Numbered from the stretch's first letter, positions 1 through 5,692 are shown. The stretch is 8,385 nt of DNA from Clostridiales bacterium (GCA_019418305.1 DYCA01000053.1:1-8385), one strand, 5' to 3'. The notes: generated from the letters alone by a model not told the origin. Numbers and translations are program-made.

Positions 1-1
1 G

Positions 2-958
2 TGGTGGAGCGCGATGTTGGTGCACGATCTGTGGAACGATCCCATCGGGCTGTTTTCCAGCGTGACCAGCCTGTTTCTGGCGGTGGTGTGGCCGCTGCTC
101 GGGTTGCTGTGCATTGTCGAGATCGTCGTCTATCTGTGTTGGCGCGCCCGCGCACGCAAAGCGGCGGCGCGCGGCGAGTTTGTCGATACGCCCAACACAC
201 GCCCTTTTCAGCGCGTCATATTTGCGGTGTGCTCGGCAGCGTTTGCAGTGCAGATACTCTACAACGTGACCACCGGTTCGCCGTTGCTGCGCGTGGTCAG
301 TATTGTAATGGTGCTGTATATGCTCGTGCTGACTGTCGCAGTGCAGGGCATCAAGCAGCTGCTCAAGCGCAGAAAGGTGTCACGCGGAGTCAACCGTGCT
401 GTTACGCTGGCGGTGGACGTGGTGCTGGCGTTTGCGATGATGGCTGTCATCGTGTTCGGCACGATTCGCGCAACCCAAAACGGCTGGCTGGACAGAAATC
501 CCCCTGCGGATGAACCGCCGCTGACGCTCACCGATCTATGGGGCGATGAACTGCCAGAGGCGGCATATCAGTCCGACTGGACAGGAGACGTCTCGCCACT
601 TGTTGCCGTGTACGATGGCCGAGAGTGGGTACATCCAACGGGCACGGGTGTGGAAACCCCGTCGCTCGACTACACGATTACCAAAGTCAAGCTGCCTGTG
701 CTGTATGACCGATGCCGCGCGCAGCGCCTTGCCGAGCAGATCGATGACAGCAAGGCGGAAACCTTGCAGCACACCTGCACGCCGTGTGATGCCGCGCCGT
801 GGGGGGCGAAGGAGGCATGGCAGCTGGGCTGGCAGGACACCGGGCCGAGCGATTGGTATTTGCTGTGCTATGCAGACAGCATCGTAGAAATCCACTTCAG
901 CTGGACGCCGACTGCGGAACAAATGGCGCTTGTCGGTGAAAAATTGGGTAATGTATAA
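2..958 (+). CDS. Multi-pass membrane protein with C-terminal extracytoplasmic domain, 5' end probably outside the window
   Basis: From the ATG at 14 the protein has 314 residues. The frame is open leftwards to base 2 (WWSA before the Met), and only a close GGAG (6-9, 4 nt gap) precedes that ATG, so I treat the gene as possibly truncated by the window edge. Counting from the ATG, hydrophobic segments lie at about 15-42 (one long or two short), 66-85, 93-113 and 129-151, separated by Arg/Lys-rich loops. A soluble C-terminal domain of about 160 residues follows, with motifs LTLTDLWGDELPE (170-182), DAAPWGAKEAWQLGW (259-273) and WTPTAEQMALVGEKLG (297-312). My recollection is that similar tails occur on multi-pass DUF2812-type proteins of Clostridia, which often sit beside PadR regulators, but I could not test this. 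No function is assigned. It converges on metQ and shares the terminator at 977-1007. Confidence 0.72.
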   Translation, partial: WWSAMLVHDLWNDPIGLFSSVTSLFLAVVWPLLGLLCIVEIVVYLCWRARARKAAARGEFVDTPNTRPFQRVIFAVCSAAFAVQILYNVTTGSPLLRVVSIVMVLYMLVLTVAVQGIKQLLKRRKVSRGVNRAVTLAVDVVLAFAMMAVIVFGTIRATQNGWLDRNPPADEPPLTLTDLWGDELPEAAYQSDWTGDVSPLVAVYDGREWVHPTGTGVETPSLDYTITKVKLPVLYDRCRAQRLAEQIDDSKAETLQHTCTPCDAAPWGAKEAWQLGWQDTGPSDWYLLCYADSIVEIHFSWTPTAEQMALVGEKLGNV

Positions 959-976
959 CGATAGCCGCATGAAAAA

Positions 977-1007
977 GTCCCTCTGCCGCGTTTTGCGGCA
1001 GAGGGAC
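977..1007. terminator. Bidirectional intrinsic terminator between the membrane-protein gene and metQ
   Basis: A perfect 13-bp stem (977-989 with 995-1007, arm GTCCCTCTGCCGC) closes a 5-nt loop. On the minus strand the stem is followed directly by CTTTTTC, a good U-tract 22 nt after the metQ stop codon. On the plus strand a TTTTT run lies 5 nt beyond the stem (1012-1016). It can therefore end both converging transcripts, probably more efficiently for the met operon. Confidence 0.85.
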
Positions 1008-1028
1008 GATGCTTTTTAGTGTGAAATT

Positions 1029-1868
1029 TTAGAAGGTAGCAACAACAGCGCCCTTGTAGGTGTCGTCGATGAACTGCTTGACCGTGTCGCTCTGGAGCGC
1101 CTTCTTGAGCGCCTGGATCTTGTCGCTGTTTTCGTCACCGTTGCGGCAAGCGACTACGTTGACATAAACCTTGGCGTATTCCGGATTCTCGGTGATGAGA
1201 GAATCCTCCTTGGCGTTCAGGTCAGCCTGCAGAGCGTAGTTACCGTTGATAACCGCGAGGTCAACGTCCTGAAGCGAACGCGGCAGCTGCTCAGCAGCAA
1301 TTTCCTGAATGTCGAGGTTCTTCGGGTTCTCCACAATGTCCAGCTTGGTTGCGTCCGAAGTCGGGTCGATGCCATCCTTGAGCTTGATCAGGCCGGCGTC
1401 CTGCAGCAGGAGCAGTGCGCGGGTCTCGTTTGAGCCGTCGTTCGGAACCGCGACGGTTGCGCCGTCAGCCAGCTCTTCCAGCGTTGCAGTCTTGCCCGGA
1501 TAGATGCCGAACGGCTCATAGTGCATCTCGATAGCGGAAACCAAATCAGCGTTGTTTTCCTTGTTAAAGTTGTTCAGATAGGGGATATGCTGGAAGTAGT
1601 TCGCGTCCAAGTCACCGTCCACCAGTGCGGTGTTGGGCTGTACATAGTCGGTGAACTCCACAACATTGAGCGTGTAGCCCTCTTCGGCCAGCACGTCCTT
1701 GGCGGCGTTCAGAATTTCCGCGTGCGGTGTGGGCGATGCACCGACCGTGATGGTCTTGTCATCCGACGTGTTGGCATCGGAGGACTGCGCGTCGTTACCT
1801 CCGCCGCAGGCGGCCAGAGCAGACAGGCACAGTGCGCCTGCCAGCAGGGCTGCAATTTTCTTCTTCAT
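1029..1868 (-). CDS. metQ: MetQ, methionine ABC transporter substrate-binding lipoprotein (NlpA family)
   Basis: The 279-residue product is the usual length for the MetQ/NlpA family. It starts with a lipoprotein signal: MKKKI, a hydrophobic stretch, then lipobox LAAC (18-21), so Cys21 should be lipidated and the mature protein anchored outside the membrane. A Gly/Asn/Ser/Asp linker (22-38) precedes the fold, which shows the family motifs TVGASPTPHAEIL (41-53), YFQHIPYL (91-98), PNDGSNETRALLLL (142-155) and VINGNYA (206-212). It would capture methionine, possibly including D-Met or related compounds, and deliver it to MetI/MetN. The ATG is preceded by AAGGAGAG (1875-1882) at a good distance. 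It is the last gene of the operon, 60 nt after metI, with an AT-rich inverted repeat in that gap and a strong terminator beyond. Family assignment is secure; exact ligand preference is inferred. Confidence 0.95.
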   Translation of the reverse strand: MKKKIAALLAGALCLSALAACGGGNDAQSSDANTSDDKTITVGASPTPHAEILNAAKDVLAEEGYTLNVVEFTDYVQPNTALVDGDLDANYFQHIPYLNNFNKENNADLVSAIEMHYEPFGIYPGKTATLEELADGATVAVPNDGSNETRALLLLQDAGLIKLKDGIDPTSDATKLDIVENPKNLDIQEIAAEQLPRSLQDVDLAVINGNYALQADLNAKEDSLITENPEYAKVYVNVVACRNGDENSDKIQALKKALQSDTVKQFIDDTYKGAVVATF

Positions 1869-1895
1869 GGGAATCTCTCCTTTTCTGTGGGTGTT

Positions 1896-1914
1896 TTATC
1901 AAATTTTTTGATAA
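1896..1914. repeat. AT-rich inverted repeat between metI and metQ
   Basis: TTATCAAA (1896-1903) and TTTGATAA (1907-1914) are perfect 8-bp arms around 3 T residues. The element lies in the 60-nt gap between metI and metQ, upstream of the metQ ribosome site. As RNA it gives a weak AU hairpin that might affect processing or stability and so the level of MetQ relative to MetNI. It lacks the GC-rich stem of a terminator. Its function is speculative. Confidence 0.4.
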
Positions 1915-1928
1915 CAAAGTAGGGAAAA

Positions 1929-2582
1929 TTAACGGTTGCGCTTGTCCAGATGGCGCGCAAGCCACATGCCGCAGACCTGAAAAATCTGCACGACAATTAC
2001 AATAATGATAACGGCCACAAGCATGATCTCAAAATTATAGCGGTTGTAGCCGTAGTTAACGGCCACCGTACCCAGACCGCCGCCGCCGATAAAGCCTGCC
2101 ATTGCAGAATAGCCGAGGATGGTTACGATCGAGATTGCGCCGCCTACCATCAGAGAGGGTTTGGCTTCGGGAACGAGCACTTTCCAGACAATTTGCCACG
2201 GGCTGGCGCCCATGGACTGCGCCGCTTCGATGACGCCGAACGGCACTTCCTTAATCGAAGACTCGACCATACGCGCAACATAGGGGGCAGCCGCCACAGT
2301 CAGCGGCACGATCATTGCGGTCGTACCGATTGCCTTGCCTGCAATCGCGCGAGTCATTGGGGTGATCATGACTGCGAGAATGAGGAACGGAATCGAGCGC
2401 AGAATATTGACGATGACACCGAGCACCGTATTGAGTACCGGCATCGGGCGAATGCCGCCCTTATCGGTCACGACCAGCAGCAGACCGAGCGGCAGACCAA
2501 TCAGATAGGAAACTGCGGTCGACACGATGACCATATATAAGGTTTCCCACAGGCTCTGTGCCCAAAGTTCAGGTGAAAGCAT
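1929..2582 (-). CDS. metI: MetI, methionine ABC transporter permease
   Basis: The 217-residue integral membrane protein has the MetI family length and about five hydrophobic segments (roughly 14-38, 54-75, 87-103, 145-172, 186-207). The cytoplasmic EAA loop that couples permease to ATPase is clear at 119-140 (EAAQSMGASPWQ onwards). Two copies would form the channel with a MetN dimer. The start codon lies inside the end of metN (14-nt overlap) and is preceded by AGGAGG at 2592-2597 with a 9-nt gap, so translation is probably coupled to metN. The start is supported by that Shine-Dalgarno site and by the typical MetI N-terminus (short amphipathic segment with LWETLYMV). Nothing is missing from the family pattern. 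Confidence 0.95.
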   Translation of the reverse strand: MLSPELWAQSLWETLYMVIVSTAVSYLIGLPLGLLLVVTDKGGIRPMPVLNTVLGVIVNILRSIPFLILAVMITPMTRAIAGKAIGTTAMIVPLTVAAAPYVARMVESSIKEVPFGVIEAAQSMGASPWQIVWKVLVPEAKPSLMVGGAISIVTILGYSAMAGFIGGGGLGTVAVNYGYNRYNFEIMLVAVIIIVIVVQIFQVCGMWLARHLDKRNR

Positions 2583-3594
2583 CGGCGTCGCCCTCCTCTA
2601 CATGCACATTCTGGGTTTCAAGGTACGCCAGCGCGCGCTTTGCCGCGCGTTCGTCCTCGGGTAATTGCAGAATCATCTGACCGTAGGCGCGGCCGTCGAT
2701 ATCCTTGGTATCTGCAAACATGATGTTGACTGGCGCCTTGCACTCGAGCACCATGTTCGACACTACCGGTTCAAACGACGAGTTGCCGTCAAACACGATG
2801 CGGCAGTAATGCTTGCCGGTGGCCAGCTTGTCCCGCTTGCCGTCCGGATAGATGAGTTGCTTGGCCATTGCCGACTGCGGGCGGGTGAATACCTGATCGA
2901 CTGTGCCCATCTCTGCGATGCGGCTGGAGTCAATGATTGCCACGCGCTGACAGATTTCCTCGATGACTGCCATTTCATGCGTGATGACAATGATAGTGAT
3001 GCCGAGCGTCTTGTTGATTTCCTTTAAAAGCGCGAGGATGGAGCGCGTTGTTGTCGGGTCGAGCGCGCTGGTCGCCTCGTCGCACAGCAGAATTTTCGGG
3101 TTGGTTGCCAGTGCGCGAGCGATGGCAACGCGTTGCTGCTGGCCGCCTGAAAGCTGGGACGGATAATTATCCGCGCGGTCACTCAGGCTGACGATTTCGA
3201 GCAGCTCGTGCGCACGCTTTTCCGCATCCGCCTTTTTCATACCCGCAATTTCGAGCGGGAAGCAGATGTTTTGCAGCGCGGTGCGCTGCTGCAGCAGGTT
3301 AAACTGCTGGAAAATCATGCCCATTGATCGGCGGGCTTCAAGAAGAGCCTTTTTGGACAGCGCGCCAAGCTCCTGACCGTCCACGGTAACCGTGCCCTCG
3401 GTTGGCTTCTCCAAAAAGTTGATGCAGCGGACAAGTGTACTTTTGCCCGCACCGGACAGACCGATGATGCCAAAGATTTCGCCGCGGCGGATATCCAGAT
3501 TGACGCCGTCCAGTGCGGTGACTGTACCGGCCCGTCCGCGGAAGGTTTTATTCAGGTTTTGGATGCGTACAATGAAATCCTGTTCCAAGTCCAT
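2569..3594 (-). CDS. metN: MetN, methionine ABC transporter ATP-binding protein with C-terminal NIL regulatory domain
   Basis: The 341-residue ATPase powers methionine uptake. Visible motifs are Walker [10 protein letters not shown] (45-53), Q-loop (FQQFNLL, 95-101), signature LSGGQQQR (148-155), Walker [10 protein letters not shown] (168-176, catalytic Glu173) and switch His206 (ITHEM). The last part, about 260-335 ([21 protein letters not shown] region), matches a NIL/ACT-like domain, which in MetN proteins binds methionine and inhibits transport when the cell is replete. The start is not settled. The ATG at 3594 sits only 1-2 nt after the G-rich site AAAAGGGGG (3596-3604), whereas the in-frame TTG at 3588 (codon 3) has a 7-nt gap and could be the true start. 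It is the first gene of the operon, directly behind the leader attenuator, whose U-tract runs into this ribosome site. Expression should depend on terminator read-through. Confidence 0.96.
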   Translation of the reverse strand: MDLEQDFIVRIQNLNKTFRGRAGTVTALDGVNLDIRRGEIFGIIGLSGAGKSTLVRCINFLEKPTEGTVTVDGQELGALSKKALLEARRSMGMIFQQFNLLQQRTALQNICFPLEIAGMKKADAEKRAHELLEIVSLSDRADNYPSQLSGGQQQRVAIARALATNPKILLCDEATSALDPTTTRSILALLKEINKTLGITIIVITHEMAVIEEICQRVAIIDSSRIAEMGTVDQVFTRPQSAMAKQLIYPDGKRDKLATGKHYCRIVFDGNSSFEPVVSNMVLECKAPVNIMFADTKDIDGRAYGQMILQLPEDERAAKRALAYLETQNVHVEEGDADAFT

Positions 3595-3605
3595 TCCCCC
3601 TTTTC

Positions 3606-3640
3606 AAAATAAAAGCGGAAAGCAAGGTATGCTTTCCGCT
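3606..3640 (-). terminator. Leader terminator (attenuator) immediately upstream of metN
   Basis: Read on the minus strand, arms AGCGGAAAGC (3640-3631) and GCTTTCCGCT (3623-3614) form a perfect 10-bp stem with a 7-nt loop. They are followed by TTTATTTT (3613-3606). The terminator ends about 11 nt before the metN ATG, so it can only serve to stop transcription before the operon. The first three bases of its 5' arm are also part of the competing antiterminator helix. Confidence 0.85.
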
Positions 3641-3727
3641 CGTTTTCCATCTGAACCGTGCCATGCCGCATGAAAAGCGGCCCGCTTACAGCTTGCAGCG
3701 TCAGCGCTGCATGGCAGAAAAACGAGC
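3638..3727 (-). promoter_or_regulatory. Putative antiterminator of the metNIQ leader
   Basis: Two nested helices link the end of the leader ORF to the terminator. Outer: GCTCGTTTTTC (3727-3717, leader codons 15-18) pairs with GGAAAACGAGC (3648-3638), 11 bp with one G-U. Inner: TGCCATGC (3716-3709) pairs with GCATGGCA (3666-3659), a perfect 8 bp directly stacked on the outer helix with a 10-nt bulge on one side. The outer helix takes the base of the terminator 5' arm (3640-3638) plus the base before it. Competing local hairpins exist: GCAGCG/CGCTGC at 3710-3695, with the leader stop codon in its loop, and GCCGC/GCGGC at 3681-3665. These would form when a ribosome clears the leader and leave the terminator intact. 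The pairings are seen in the sequence; the switching is inferred. Confidence 0.7.
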
Positions 3728-3769
3728 AAAACCGCACATCATGCACATGTTCATCCGAATAGACAGCAT
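3701..3769 (-). CDS. Met/Cys-rich leader peptide upstream of metN (22 aa)
   Basis: A 22-codon ORF begins MLSIRMNMCMMC and ends in TGA at 3703-3701. AGGAGG (3783-3778) precedes the ATG with an 8-nt gap, among the best ribosome sites in the window, so translation is likely. Apart from the initiator it has five Met (6, 8, 10, 11, 20) and two Cys (9, 12), with six of these seven inside codons 6-12. Such clustering is what control by charged tRNA-Met (and perhaps tRNA-Cys) needs, in the manner of trp, his and leu leader peptides. The codons just after the cluster form the 5' strand of the antiterminator. The ORF lies wholly within the metNIQ leader, downstream of a consensus promoter. The peptide probably has no function of its own; translating it is the sensor. 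Confidence 0.8.
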   Translation of the reverse strand: MLSIRMNMCMMCGFARFSAMQR

Positions 3770-3822
3770 TGCGGCTTCCTCCTTTTCCTACGGTTTTAAT
3801 AGATTTTATTCTCTGTGGTATT

Positions 3823-3851
3823 AGTGTAGTCCATCCCGGGGGATTTGTCAA
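3823..3851 (-). promoter_or_regulatory. Sigma-A type promoter of metNIQ
   Basis: On the minus strand TTGACA (3851-3846) is separated by 17 nt from TACACT (3828-3823), giving a start near 3816 and a leader of about 220 nt before metN. The spacer contains a small inverted repeat, ATCCC-CC-GGGAT (3844-3833), that might be a protein site, but this is not strong evidence. The -35 lies about 40 nt after the anti-sigma stop codon. Confidence 0.8.
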
Positions 3852-3890
3852 GTTATTTCTGCTTAAGGGGGTACAAAATGCATGCGGGAC

Positions 3891-4814
3891 TCAGTTCGCG
3901 CCATGATGGCCGTGGCCTTGACCGGCGCCCGAACCATTCCCTGCACCCATGCCATTGCCGTTACCGGAACCGCTGCCGGTGCCATTGCCGGAACCACTGC
4001 CTGCGCCGGAACCGTTGCCTGCGCCAGTGCCATTGCCGCTGCCGGACCCGTTGCCTGTACCATTGCTGGCGCCGTTACCTGCCCCTGTGCCGTTGCCGGC
4101 ATGGTGGTACCCTTCGCTGTACAGCCCTTGCGCTGCGTCAGGGTCAAGCGCAGCGATCCGATCGCGAATTTCGCGCATAGTCAGTCCCTGCACATCCTCG
4201 GGGGTGACGCTCGGATCGAGCGACTGTAGAACGAGAAAGGCCTGATATTTGCCGAACGACAGCCCGGCTTCGTGCGCGTGCTCAAGTTCTTCGCTGTCAG
4301 CTGCATGGCAGTAGACGTTCTGGGTGCCCGCAGTGCAGGTCTGCGCCTGCGCCAGGATCGCATCCGCCTGACTCTGGTTGTCTCCGGCGACCGCGATGGA
4401 CAGAACCTCGTTTCGTGCAAGGCAGTCCTCGATCGTCTGGTTTTCCAGCAGGCTGTCCAGCGCATCGGCATAATTCAAAAAGCGCACGTCGAGCGTTTCG
4501 GCCAGCGCTTCGCCCTCCTCGCCGATGCCGTCAACCGAGATCACCTTATCAAATCGGTTGACCGACAGCTCGACCGATGGGTTGATATCAATGCTGATGG
4601 CACAGGTGGGGGAGAAATAGGCCCAGTAGCCCGTGCCGCCGGCAACTACCAGCGCAAGACAGGCGAAAGCTGCCACAAGGCGGCGCGCCGTGCGTGGACG
4701 GGCTTTCGCTGTGCCGTAATCGTGTGTCTGCCGTGCAAGAAACGCACGGGTAGACTGCCGTAGCGCTTCGTCCGCCGTGACTTTGTCCAGCGCGGTTTTC
4801 AGTTCGTCACGCAT
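3891..4814 (-). CDS. RsgI-like transmembrane anti-sigma factor with Gly/Asn/Ser-rich C-terminal tail
   Basis: The 307-residue protein has four parts. A cytoplasmic N-terminus (1-44, MRDELKTALDKVTADEALR onwards) should hold the sigma factor. A single membrane helix lies at about 46-67. An outer domain starts with ISIDINPSVELSVNRFDKVISV (73-94), a pattern typical of RsgI-type anti-sigma factors, and runs to about 235. A low-complexity tail (about 238-300) of G, N, S, A and T ends in HGHHGAN. Asn78-Pro79 lies where RsgI proteins are reported to self-cleave before regulated intramembrane proteolysis. The ATG overlaps the end of the sigma gene by 8 nt, with GGAGGGG inside the sigma coding end, so translation is coupled and a 1:1 pair is likely. 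It is third in an operon behind the secreted repeat protein and the sigma factor. The extracellular ligand is unknown; the tail may touch the cell wall, a glycan or a metal. Confidence 0.82.
   Translation of the reverse strand: MRDELKTALDKVTADEALRQSTRAFLARQTHDYGTAKARPRTARRLVAAFACLALVVAGGTGYWAYFSPTCAISIDINPSVELSVNRFDKVISVDGIGEEGEALAETLDVRFLNYADALDSLLENQTIEDCLARNEVLSIAVAGDNQSQADAILAQAQTCTAGTQNVYCHAADSEELEHAHEAGLSFGKYQAFLVLQSLDPSVTPEDVQGLTMREIRDRIAALDPDAAQGLYSEGYHHAGNGTGAGNGASNGTGNGSGSGNGTGAGNGSGAGSGSGNGTGSGSGNGNGMGAGNGSGAGQGHGHHGAN
3915..4103 (-). repeat. Low-complexity coding repeat (Gly-Asn/Ser/Ala/Thr) in the anti-sigma tail
   Basis: About 63 residues (238-300) alternate Gly with Asn, Ser, Ala or Thr, in recurring pieces such as GNGTGAGNG and GSGSGNGTG. 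In DNA this gives short degenerate repeats of GGCAACGG-like units, which can expand or contract by slippage. It generates long proline-rich and alanine-rich open frames on the other strand that are artefacts. Confidence 0.85.
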
Positions 4815-5289
4815 CGTCGTCCCCTCCCAGCGTTTCTCTCAGCGCCTGTTTGGCGCGGGTGAGCAGTGTATAAATCGTGTTGACGTTCTTTTTAAGGATT
4901 TGGCCGATCTGCGGGGCGGTATACCCCTCATAATAATGCAGATAGACCACATCGCGGTACTTGGGAGGCAGTGCAAGCACTGCCTCGAGTACGGTGTGGT
5001 CTTGCTGCGTCAATTCGGCGGGTTGGTCGAGCAGAGTGTCGAGTGAGACTGTGCGGCTGCGGAAAAAACTCTTGAGCAAATCCCGGCAGGCGTTGATCGT
5101 CACGCGGATGAACCACGCTTTTTCGTGCTCCTCGTTTTCAAACACAGCGGTGCTGAGTACATATTTCAAAAATACGTTCTGAAAGATGTCCTCCGTGTCG
5201 GCATGGTTTTTCAAATGGATCATACAGATCCGCCGGACGGTGTCCGCATACCGCTCGATCGCCCGATTTGCCTCCTGTTCGCTCCGCAT
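4807..5289 (-). CDS. ECF-type RNA polymerase sigma factor (sigma-70 family)
   Basis: The 160-residue protein has only the two domains expected of an ECF sigma factor. Region 2 spans about 10-72, with DTEDIFQNVFLKY (31-43) as the core-binding helix and the -10 recognition part around KAWFIRVTINACRDLLKS (57-74). Region 4 spans about 97-153, with LPPKYRDVVYLHYYEGYT (107-124) and the helix-turn-helix APQIGQILKKNVNTIYTLLTRAKQAL (125-150). AGAGG with an 8-nt gap precedes the ATG. It starts 31 nt after the secreted repeat gene and overlaps the anti-sigma gene by 8 nt. It should be held at the membrane by that protein and released by an external signal. Targets are unknown, but by analogy with other ECF systems its own operon is the first candidate. 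Confidence 0.93.
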   Translation of the reverse strand: MRSEQEANRAIERYADTVRRICMIHLKNHADTEDIFQNVFLKYVLSTAVFENEEHEKAWFIRVTINACRDLLKSFFRSRTVSLDTLLDQPAELTQQDHTVLEAVLALPPKYRDVVYLHYYEGYTAPQIGQILKKNVNTIYTLLTRAKQALRETLGGDDDA

Positions 5290-5320
5290 CGTACCAACCT
5301 CTTATTGTCCGTCTGTTTTC

Positions 5321-5692
5321 TTATCTGTTGCAGCCCCGCCCCTGGCCGCGGCCGCAGCCCGTGCCGTAGTTGTCGCATACGCCGTCGCCGTTGGCATCGA
5401 CGAAGTACTGGCCGCGGCCCGTGCCGTAGTTATCGCACACGCCGTCGCCGTCCGCGTCGACGAAATACTGGCCGCAGCCCGTGCCGTAGTTATCGCACAC
5501 GCCGTCGCCGTCCGCGTCGACGAAGTACTGACCGCGGCCTGTGCCGTAGTTATCGCACACACCGTCGCCGTTGGCGTCGACGAAATTCCGTCCGCGGCCG
5601 TTGCCATTACCATTGCCTGCAGCGAATGCGCCTGTAACTGCCATCGAGAGAACCAGAGCTGCGCTGATCGTACCCATTACCATCTTTTTCAT
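5321..5692 (-). CDS. Secreted repeat protein with four DxDGDGxCD-type putative calcium-binding repeats
   Basis: The 123-residue protein has a Sec signal peptide: MKK, a hydrophobic core, and a likely cut after AFA (24-25). A short GNGNGNGRGRN stretch follows, then four tandem 20-residue units beginning FVDA at 37, 57, 77 and 97. Each contains D-A-N/D-G-D-G-V-C-D-N-Y-G-T-G. The D-x-N/D-x-D-G-x-x-D spacing resembles calcium loops of EF-hand, dockerin and thrombospondin type 3 repeats, so Ca2+ binding outside the cell is plausible but not shown. One Cys per unit (46, 66, 86, 106), an Arg/Cys alternation at 53/73/93/113, and Cys121 give seven cysteines. The end is GRGQGRGCNR. AGGAGG (5700-5705) precedes the ATG with a 7-nt gap. 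It is first in the operon with the sigma and anti-sigma genes, so it may be the sensed partner or an output of the system. No function is assigned. Confidence 0.85.
   Translation of the reverse strand: MKKMVMGTISAALVLSMAVTGAFAAGNGNGNGRGRNFVDANGDGVCDNYGTGRGQYFVDADGDGVCDNYGTGCGQYFVDADGDGVCDNYGTGRGQYFVDANGDGVCDNYGTGCGRGQGRGCNR
5345..5584 (-). repeat. Four tandem 60-bp coding repeats
   Basis: The units have an exact 60-bp period and are nearly identical in DNA, differing at only a few positions per unit. Examples are TTGGC versus TCCGC at the Asn/Asp codon and GCGGCC versus GCAGCC at the Arg/Cys codon. The outer units 1 and 4 carry DAN and the inner two carry DAD, while Arg and Cys alternate R-C-R-C. 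The near-identity suggests recent duplication or homogenisation, and unit number may vary between strains. Confidence 0.9.

Noticed and set aside
1..513. 170-codon plus-strand frame at the left edge
   Set aside because: It overlaps the membrane-protein frame, is Arg/Gly-rich with no hydrophobic pattern or domain, and fits a shifted reading of the real gene.
3614..3640. Terminator belonging to a gene on the plus strand
   Set aside because: On the plus strand the hairpin is followed by CGTTTTCC rather than a clean T-run, and no plus-strand gene lies upstream. Its U-tract is on the minus strand before metN.
3595..3820. SAM riboswitch or T-box as the control element of metNIQ
   Set aside because: I find no T-box-like AGGGTGGNACCGCG block in this leader and no arrangement of conserved S-box helices. 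The leader is instead occupied by a well-initiated ORF and its pairing partners.
3552..3851. 99-codon open frame on the minus strand across the met leader
   Set aside because: It runs through the promoter, the leader ORF in another frame, the terminator and the start of metN, has no ribosome site and no recognisable sequence.
3949..4245. Proline-rich and other open frames opposite the anti-sigma tail
   Set aside because: They are the reverse-strand reading of the Gly/Asn/Ser repeats; such repeats lack stop codons in several frames. No ribosome site or domain supports them.
5345..5584. CRISPR array or other non-coding tandem repeat
   Set aside because: The units are contiguous, in frame, without spacers and encode a regular protein repeat behind a signal peptide.
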